From Podospora bellae-mahoneyi (Eukaryota; Ascomycota; Sordariomycetes; Sordariales; Podosporaceae), in NCBI RefSeq assembly GCF_035222275.1, contig NC_085885.1, forward strand, positions 1,860,001 to 1,924,000: a stretch of 64,000 nucleotides of DNA. Reading direction: 5' to 3'. Numbering within the stretch: the first letter of the stretch is position 1; every line of letters begins with the position of its first letter. Made by a program: the position numbers and the translations under genes. The notes under the pieces are model-generated. The model worked only from the letters and a program-made list of their open reading frames with translations. It did no database searches and was not told the origin of the DNA. Shown here in pieces: positions 56,230 to 64,000 of this stretch.

Positions 56230-57893
56230 TCATTCTGGATGATGATACCGCTCCTCCTCATCCTCCTCCTCCGCCTCAGTCCCCTCACTGATCACCCCCA
56301 TAATACCACCACCACCACCCGCAACCTGCACATACCCATACGCCAGGTCCGGCCCCAACACCTCCGTAGGCGGCAGCAGCGGCGGGTACTCTCTCGGCGG
56401 AGGGGCAGGAGGCAGCGGGGGCAACGGCCGGTCCAGCCTCAGAATCTCATCATAAGGGGACAAGGGATCAACGCCAAACTCATGGGAATGAAAGCCTACC
56501 ATTGCCCTCGCCATCCAGGCCAAATCCTCCGCCCTCGTCGCCTCCGACGACCCCCCATCCATCTCACCCGACACCACAGCATTCTCATCCGTAGCAGCCG
56601 GCGAATAAAGTGACCTCACACTCTTCAAACTCCTCCCACTGCTGCTCAACCCCCCCGGGCCCCGACTACTGCTCGGTCGAGCAGTCACACTCGGCCTGCC
56701 CAAACTACTCGGCAACGACTTTGAGCTCCCACTCCCCCTCTTAATAGTCGAATACCTCGACCCCGTCCAAACACTCGCACTCCCCTCTTCTACACTGCTC
56801 GCCATCTTCCCATACGCATAACTGCTCCTCTTCTCAAAATCCGCCGCCGCCACCGCCGCCGCAACCGCGCTCCGCCTCGGCCCGTAATCCGAACAAGAAT
56901 AATGCCCCGGCGCCGACGACCCGTCCGGAATGTGAAACCTCTTATCAAACCGCGAGACCGCATAGACATACACCACCACCAGCTCAATCCCAAAATTAAA
57001 ACAATAATACGGCGCCTTGCCGTGATACCAAGCCGGGTTGCTCACCGGCCTAGGATAGTACGCAATCACCGCCCTGAAGATGGCCCCCGCCGCCAGCAAC
57101 AAAGCAGTAAACGTCAAAAGCGCAAACTTTGTCCGGAAGTGCCCCTCCCCAAACTTGTCAATCTTGGTCCGTCTCGGTACAACCGCCGCCAACGTCACCA
57201 ACGGGATCGGCAAAAACGCAAAGACGGCCAGGTACGTCGCGCAAAAGAGCTGAATGTTCCGATCAATCATCCTCACCCCCGGGTCCTGCGTGAAAAAGCT
57301 CTGGACCGTTACGCTGATAACCATGACGAGCAACGCAATCAGACTCCCAAACAGGACCCTAAACAGCCAGGTGATACTCTTGCTCCAGCCAAAAAAGGGG
57401 TGATAGGCCCGGATGATTCTTTGCGCAAAAATCAAGTTGGTGATGAATAAGATGAGCACCCCAGCCGCGGTGAAGATTTGCGAGGCAATCGCAACGTTGA
57501 CATCCCTCGGTTTGGACGCCCAGACTATTCTCATGGATAGGGCGACGATACGCGCCATGCAGAAACCGAAGAGCAGGACCGAGAAAAAGAACTTGTACGA
57601 TCTCCGACGGTTGCGCTGGAAGATGGTCATGTTTGTTGCCGCGCCTGCTACGAAGAGGGCGAGGAAGATGGCGCAGATGGGGATGTCGGGAGTGAGGCCG
57701 GGGACACCGCCCGAGGCGGCGGTGGGGGGTGGGAAGGGGCCATTGCCTGCGATTCGGGGCTAGAAAAGAGATAAGTTGATGTGAGAATACCCGATCAAGA
57801 CAGGAAGCAACATACCGCTCCCGCCCCTGTAGCAGCCGGTGCAGCTGGTGCAGTTGACGGCGCCGTCGGCGCGGCATAAGTAGAATTGGACAT
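56230..57893 (-). CDS. Seven-TM fungal membrane protein (DUF3112 family)
   Basis: Exons 57893-57816 and 57759-56230 (56-nt intron, GTATGT...CTAG) splice in phase to 535 aa. A short Ala/Pro/Thr-rich extracellular head is followed by about seven hydrophobic helices at residues ~50-280. These include CAIFLALFVAGAATNMTIF, FFFSVLLFGFCMARIVALSM, IFTAAGVLILFITNLIFAQR and FGIELVVVYVYAVSRFDKRF. The FGFCMARI and NLIFAQRIIR motifs are typical of DUF3112. The cytosolic tail (~220 residues) is Ser-rich, then Pro-rich (PLPPLPPAPPPREYPPLLPP), and ends in an acidic run. Topology resembles RTA1-like or receptor-like proteins, but no ligand or transport role is known. The frame is intact. Confidence 0.85.
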
Positions 57894-59987
57894 TCCTGCC
57901 CTCCTTCACCGTATCTAGTCCACTCAGGACCTGATATCATCCAAATAAGAAAGCAGTAAGAAAGCAGTAAGAAAGCAGCGCCACTGAACGAACGATTGGC
58001 CTCGGGGAACCGAATTACCTAGAAACTCGCCAAGCTCTCAGTCCCAATGTATATATGAACTGGTCAGGGACGATCAACACAGCTCAAAATAAATCGCCAA
58101 GATGCGAGAGAACCCAGAATCAGAAGAGGAAGAATGAAAGAGTAAGAGGGAAAAAACGGGTCACGAATCGGTAAACGGATTTCAACTCACCGGGCGCCCA
58201 CGCCTCGATCTCTGACCCGAGATGCAGATTGCGTTCGTCCCCGCCTCAAAACAGAGGGTGAAGGAACCAACACGTCAACCTCTTCTTCTCCTGCACGCCC
58301 GAACCACAAAACCTTCAGCACGAAAAGAAATTAAAGGAGCGAACAATGCAGCTAGAAAACTCAACAACAAAAACCTGTAACCGAGCAGCGGGAAACTAGA
58401 GGGCTGGGGACACTGTCAAGGTATAAGAAGCAGGCCGTAGCGGCGATCGGCGGCGCTTCTTTGCTTGTTTGTTGACATCCATCGTTGCTCTCCCCGTCGG
58501 ATGCTACTATCCCGGCGGTTGCGTTCAAAAATGCTCTGGGTTCAGACTTGTTTAGCGGGTCAGGTTTACCCAGGGACCTTTATTGAGAGATAGACCTCCT
58601 TCAGTGTTCAGACACTCATTGTAGACGAACCGACCGCTCGGTTTCATGTTAGCCGGTCTTAGCTCTCCCAGAAACAGAAAGGCTTGCCCTAATCATGGTT
58701 AGCAATCCGTCCAGAAGAGCTCATTTTGTTTTGCTGAAAAGAGTATTGAGGGAACAAGAGGAAGCTTGCCAACGGTGGTGTTGACGAGGCGTGACGATAC
58801 CGTGTCTTCATACCAGTATCTCGGGCTCCCAATTAGCACGACCGATCTCGAGTTAGGCCTCGCGCGGTCCTCTGCTCGCATAACGGTCTGGTGTTGTGGT
58901 ATGATTTGACTTCGGACGGATCGAACCCGAGGCTGCAGACGGCATGAGAAAGCCTCGGCCAGCGAGAAGCTGCGGCTGGCTTCGGTGTTGTTCATCAGCT
59001 ACATCGCTCGTTGCCCAGAGTAACCGGACCGCCGGGTTTGAAAAGACCGCGCGCTGTCCTGCTGGAAATGGAAGTCAAGGTTGCGACTTTGGCCAAGATG
59101 AGGATGACGAGCAACTCCTTCCCAAGTTCATATTTCGCTGAAAACCTTGATCTGTACCTTCCGTGTCATCCAGCACGCCTTCCATACCTATCAAAGATCC
59201 TCTTCCCCTTCGCCCTCTTCCTCCACAAACCCTCAATGCGGATGTTCTCATGGTGATTTCCCTAGGACTCTGTCAAATTTCCATCAGCCAATCCGTTATC
59301 ACAAAGACCCCTGGATATGGTGTTGATGCTTGAACTGCTGTTATTCAAGCCCATGTGCATGTCCTGGAGGCCTTCAGCAATATCGCCGGGTTATTTCAAA
59401 TTAGCAGTACTCATCCTATATCTTTGATCCAACACGAGAGAGATTTTTGCCTGTTTATCGCCCTGTAATAACTTCCGTCAGTTGGGTTATCAGCTTTGTT
59501 TCATTCTGAAATAAACATACCATATACGCCTAGCCCCATTCTCTTTTCGAGATTCCTCGTCTTCCTTTCCACACAAACATCTTTCATCACTTTTCACTGC
59601 AAAAGCCAAAGTCCCAAGGTCGAGAAAAAAATGCCCATTCACCTGGCCAGCCTAGTCTAATCCCGTTCTTCTAAGTGCTGCAAACGAGATGTGAAGATGG
59701 GATGCACCTATTCAAGTCACTTCGCTACCGAGGCCACCGGATGTGAAACTGAAACAGGTGCCTGTTTTTCCTTGTGCTCAAGAGGCAAGTCGGACCATCT
59801 TGCAGTTGATACATTGGGCATTGTAGTCTGTCAGCCGCCTCCAAGTGATCCTCGCTTTTCGCTCTCCGACCTCGACGGGTATTCTGACAAGTGAACCATG
59901 GAATTGTATCAATAGACGCTTTGCCTCCCTTATTAGTATGCAATCACCGCAGAGGGAACTGCGATGCTCCAAGTCTAGGTCAGCTGA
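57894..59987. other. Promoter region and 2.1-kb gene-free stretch
   Basis: 57894-58600 is the probable promoter and leader of the DUF3112 gene. 58600-59987 holds only short ORFs without motifs and, at its end, the 3' flank of the PP2A gene. No RNA gene recognised. Confidence 0.45.
57947..57978. repeat. Three 11-bp direct repeats
   Basis: AAGAAAGCAGT occurs three times in tandem (the last copy lacks its final base), about 55 bp upstream of the DUF3112 start codon. Probably within the leader or core promoter. Confidence 0.9.
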
Positions 59988-61514
59988 TCAAAGGAAGTAA
60001 TCCGGAGTCCCTGCGTGTCGTCATTAGCATGGTTCAAGATTGAGGTCAAAGGGTTCCTTACGGCGAGAGACCATAGGCTCACCGGCCCGAGGGCAGGGAT
60101 CAAATTGCAAGCTGTGAAGTGTTAGTGTTGCTCTCCACTCAAACTTGCTCTGCAAGAGCACATACAATGTGTATTTCAAGTGTTCGTCAATCTCCATTAT
60201 CGCAGCTTGGTTACCGCATCTGTAGCAGTAATTGGGCGCTGTGGCATATTAGTAACCTGTCATTCCCCAACAAACCGAGAGCAACCCAAACAAAACCTAC
60301 CAGAGAAGATTGTGACAACATTTCGGTCTTGTGACCAGTTGTAACCTTCCATCACAAGCTGATGCGCGCGGGCAATCAGCGTCAAGCCGTTGTTGTGGTT
60401 GAAAGCCTCCGAGATATCCTGGCCGAACGTATACCCGGCGCCACGGGGGGAAATACCCCAGCCGCAGCGGTCATCAGGGTCCGACCAAAGGAGATCGCAC
60501 ATCGGGCCCTCATGAGGCACTTCTTGAATCCGATCGAGAGCTTTGATGTTATCGAGGGTATCGATACTAGGCGAAAGACCGCCGTGCAGACAGAAGATCT
60601 GGTTGTCGATGAGGGCGGTGAGGGGGAGATAATCGAAGAGATCGGTAAAGTACTTCCAGACATTAGCATTACCGTACTTGCGAAGGCACTCGTCGTAGAA
60701 GCCGTAGACCTGGGTGATCTGGCGCGACTCGTGGTTGCCTCGGAGGATGGTAATTCGTTTGGGGTATCTAATCTTGAGCGCGACGAGGAGGGTGACCGTC
60801 TCGACCGAGTAGTAACCTCTGTCGACATAGTCTCCTGTAGACAACCAGATGGGTTAGAATCCCGACTGTCATGGTCACCTGCCGAGGCATTGCGAAGCGA
60901 GGGTCGAGGGTGCCATACCCATGAAGAGATAATTGGTATCGGGATTGGGACCGCCAATCTTGAACAACTCCATAAGATCGTGAAACTGGCCGTGGATGTC
61001 ACCGCACACCGTGACTGGGCATTTCTATCCATCCAAACAAAACATAAGCCTTGAACGCTACAGATGTGATGGCGGGAAACTTTAGGTGTAGATCGGATAT
61101 ACATACGACAGGTTGTACGTTGGATTCTCCCTGGAGAACCTCACGTGCCTAAAACCGTCAGACCGTCAGCGACTATTTCATCGTCATTGTGTTGTGTGGC
61201 CATCAAGGTGTATCGACATGTGCACGCGACCACAGGCTCCTTTGGCAGATGGTGGTAGGTTGCAAGGTCGGTAGCCAAGGCGGGGAGGGGCCATGGTCGG
61301 CGCGCGACGATAGAAAGGGGGAGGGGGCAGCAGAGGTAGAGAAAACAATCCAACGGACCTTCTCGCACAATCTGTGCACATCCGACTCGGTCAGCTGCTT
61401 GCAGGCCATCAGGCTCTCGATCCAACCATCCAGAGTAGGGATGGTGGTTTCCTGAACCTGGACAGGTGGCAGGTCGGTGGGAGCGCGCCCGACATCCTCC
61501 ATGGTCGTATCCAT
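59988..61514 (-). CDS. pph-1: Protein phosphatase 2A catalytic subunit
   Basis: Ser/Thr phosphatase catalytic subunit of PP2A, acting with scaffold and B subunits in cell cycle and signalling control. Seven exons (61514-61359, 61148-61107, 61024-60919, 60834-60301, 60238-60166, 60111-60062, 60010-59988) are all in phase and give 327 aa, near the universal PP2Ac length. Metal-binding and catalytic motifs are complete: [20 protein letters not shown] (split by intron 3) and [19 protein letters not shown] spans intron 4. The C-terminus TPDYFL is the PP2A methylation/phosphorylation tail, which separates it from PP4 and PP6. The N-terminus is about 20 residues longer than in animals. Intron 1 has an unusual GTCCGT donor. 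Exons 2 and 7 are very short (42 and 23 nt). Confidence 0.97.
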
Positions 61515-62307
61515 TATGACGATTGCTCTGTAACTCTAGAAGACGGTGTCGATGGTGGTGGGTGTGCTCGACAACAGAATGGTGATGATGCTAATTGCAG
61601 TGCGGGAATACTGGGAGTGCTGGGAATGCTGGGGGCAGTGTGGTTCGCGAGAGAGAACTGGAAGTAGCAACGCAATGACGTTAGGTTGCGAGTCCACAGG
61701 CGCGGCGCGGCTTGCTCTCCTCTCTGCTGGGCTCAAAATTGGGCAGGTGGTGGTGGGTAGGTGGGAGAGAGCTGGTGGCAAGTCGCAGTTGAGGCTTCTC
61801 CAACAAAGAATCAATTGGCACGCAGCTCGGGGGTCGGCCAAAAACACGTCGCTTACACCGTTAATAACAACACAGTGTGGGGGAGAACGATACAGAGGGT
61901 ATATCAGCGGGCAATCGTGAAGTTGTTCCGCGCAAAGGAGAGAGGTGCTGTGCTGTGGAAATTGCGGAGAGGGCGCTTGTCAGCTCTGGGCTGCCACCAG
62001 CTGCAAGGCCCAACGCGGGTTGGAGGTGGGATGTTGGGTGAGCATTCCTGGACTTGCCCCGCCTCCTTATTCCCAGCAAGGCGGTGAGTCGTCTAGCCAA
62101 TCACAGTGCATTATTCATTGCTTGACAGGCAGCTCTCTCAGCCTTGTATATATTGCCCTGATTGTATGTTTGTGTATCTTTCTGGTTCCAAACCCATTTT
62201 ATCTCACAATAATAAGTCTACATTATTTTTCGTTACCACTATAACCACACCAAAAGCCCCCCAACACACCTCAGGAGATAAACAAATCCCCCATACACCT
62301 ATTAGGC
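61515..62307. other. Intergenic: PP2A promoter and EXO84 3' flank
   Basis: About 790 bp without a supported gene. It contains TATATA-like elements near 61890 and 62145. Confidence 0.5.
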
Positions 62308-64000
62308 TCAAGACAAGCCCAAGCCAACCGGCCCGTTAGAGCCGCTCTCGGCCCCGGTCTTGACATTCTGTCCGACTAGATTGCGAAAGTCCAGGCCAAC
62401 CTCAGACAGCATGTCGGAATGTTCCTTGGCTCGATCCATGCATTGAACCCACACCTCGTCGCCTTCTTCGGTACTGCTGAGCTGCCGAGCAAGGATTCCG
62501 TTGAAGGCATCCACTTCCTCCTTGGCCCATTTGACACATGCGCTCATCATGGGAGGCGGGAAACACGCCTGGAAACAGCTGACGGTGTTTCGTATGATGG
62601 TGAAATAAACAAATGAGATCTCCCAGATGTACAGATGCAAGTCGCCCTTGAAGATGCATTGTCTGTGTCATGGTTAGCTGCGTAATCCAAACATTTCTCT
62701 CCATTAAAATCGACTTACCTAGATCGCTTTTGGATAATGTCACTGCGGGCCTCCAGATACGCCTCTCTGGCACGGTCTTCAAAATCGAGGCGCGTTAACC
62801 AAGAAACATTCTGCTTGGTCTTCCGCTGGTGGTGATGCGTGGAAGTGAGCTCACGGGCAATCAAGGCCGCCAGCTTGGCACACCTCTCCTCAACTTTGAA
62901 GGTGATAAAGTCATGCGCAATGGCGTTCTTACGTAGACCCAACGCTAAGCTCTTCAACTTTTCGATGCGGGCGACTGCCAGTTCAATCTGCTGGAGAGCG
63001 ATATTGATATCTAGCTCATCCATCTCGCTCTCGACCCAGCGAAGGTTCTGCTGCTTCCCATCGACCTCAATGAGCATATCCTTGATATCGGACAACGTCT
63101 CGAGCAGCTCAGTCTTTTGCAAGAGACCAGGATCGCGCGACGCAAAATAGTTGATGGTCTCCTTGGCCTTGTTGGTGGCTTCTCTTTCAGACTGGAGGTT
63201 CCTGCGCAATTCCTCCACAGTCTTGCGAATGTTGAGAATCAGCGTTCCCTTTTCAGGATCTTCCGGTTTCTCTGTCCGGTAAATAAAAGACTCGTTTCCT
63301 CCACCGCCGCGAACCATGATGGCATCGGCCAACTTGTTCCTACCAGCTGACGAATCGCCTGTCCCAGCCATATCCACCACCTCCACGTCCAACAAATGCG
63401 AGCACCGGTCAGCCACCAGCTTCGTCATTGGACCCCTCCCATCAGCCCCCCCAGGTCCATCCGTTTTCCGCTTCTTGCGAGACGCGATTAGGAGGTGGTC
63501 GTTCAGGAGGAATATTTGCATAGACCGTCTAGACTTGTAGGTCGCATTATCGAGCTCTACCCACGGACCTGCATTTTGAACAACATGACGACCAGGGATG
63601 TTCGGTAGAAATTTCTGAGAGCCTTCTACGTTCTTGTAGAGCGCTTGCATCTGCGCGCTCCAGAGTGCCGTTCGATCAGCGACAGAGCTGCGCTTGTCCC
63701 GCTTGCTGAGCCCTGAAGGTATCTCATTGTTGAAGCTAACGGGTTCGGTACTATTGGAAGCCGAGCGAAGTGCTGTGGTGTTGGTCTTTAACTCCGACAT
63801 CAGGTTCTTGAGAGTGCGCATCTCGCCCTTGAGCTTCTCGGCCTCCTTGCTGATTTTGATGAACTGTGTGCGGTTCTGGTAGACATTTTGTTGCAAGTCA
63901 ATCGAGGCGCGGCTCTTTAGCTGGCGCAAAGCAATCTCATACTCGCGAATCTCGTCCTCGGTGGCTTCACTAAGGATCTCGGCGACATAGTTCTCGGCAA
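62308..64000 (-). CDS. EXO84: Exocyst subunit EXO84 (3' part)
   Basis: Component of the octameric exocyst that tethers secretory vesicles at the growing tip. The window ends inside the gene; the visible exons are >64000-62719 and 62662-62308, joined by a 56-nt intron (GTAAGT...ACAG) in phase. The visible part starts within NYVAEILSEATEDEIREYE, the N-terminal helical region. A coiled coil follows (IKISKEAEKLKGEMRTLKNL), then a PH domain (KFLPNIPGRHVVQNAGPWVE, QIFLLNDHLLIASRKKRK) that in this family binds Rho GTPase or lipid. It continues with the C-terminal helical CorEx bundle (LDINIALQQIELAVARIEKL; WLTRLDFEDRAREAYLEARS). It ends GPVGLGLS and TGA at 62308-62310. No defects seen. Confidence 0.92.

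Noticed and set aside
58850-58960. Minus-strand CGGGTTCGATCCG suggesting a tRNA
   Set aside because: The T stem does not pair properly and no cloverleaf could be drawn upstream.
1-64000. CRISPR arrays, bacterial operons, IS elements, riboswitches
   Set aside because: Nothing of the kind was seen; the only array has degenerate 222-bp units, and gene structure is eukaryotic.

Overview
The window looks like nuclear DNA of a filamentous ascomycete, most probably a Sordariomycete and plausibly Sordariales. The grounds are short spliceosomal introns (about 45-100 nt, GTRNGT donors, CTRAC-like branch points), two isolated 5S rRNA genes, a CLR-2/ClrB-type cellulase regulator, an Egh16/MAS-type secreted protein and several fungal-only families (HET domain, DUF3112, PigL_N-like ankyrin protein). 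Species cannot be fixed from the sequence alone.

Layout. 0-8.5 kb: the 3' part of ANP1 (Golgi mannan polymerase), a complete GEA-type ARF exchange factor, and a broken SGNH hydrolase. 8.5-16.4 kb: accessory DNA with a ~222-bp tandem repeat, an AT-rich patch, a shattered alpha/beta-hydrolase relic, a frameshifted ankyrin protein and a 5S gene. 16.8-23.7 kb: an Egh16-like secreted protein, then a HEI10 meiotic RING protein head-to-head with ULA1/NAE1 (NEDD8 E1). 23.7-39.8 kb: only one convincing gene, clr-2, flanked by ~7.8 kb and ~5.9 kb of DNA without recognisable coding sequence. 39.8-42.1 kb: an intact six-exon MFS drug-type transporter. 42.6-55.5 kb: a self/non-self-type island holding a degraded kinase, a divergent kinase-HET fusion (also degraded), an intact ISG12/IFI6-family membrane protein, an intact pseudokinase, a second 5S gene and a broken F-box-like gene. 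56.2-64 kb: a DUF3112 membrane protein, the PP2A catalytic subunit and the 3' part of EXO84.

Core genes (GEA, HEI10, ULA1, CLR-2, MFS, DUF3112, PP2A, EXO84) give clean, phase-consistent models. Accessory genes (SGNH hydrolase, alpha/beta hydrolase, ankyrin, kinase, kinase-HET, F-box-like) carry frameshifts, nonsense codons and one internal deletion. That contrast argues for real accessory-gene decay rather than generally poor sequence, although many breaks are single-base changes in short runs and need read-level confirmation.

The best candidate for a little-described system is the 42.6-55.5 kb island, where a kinase-HET fusion lies next to an ISG12-family protein and a doubly inactivated pseudokinase. 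No shared function is shown; the link rests on neighbourhood and family knowledge.
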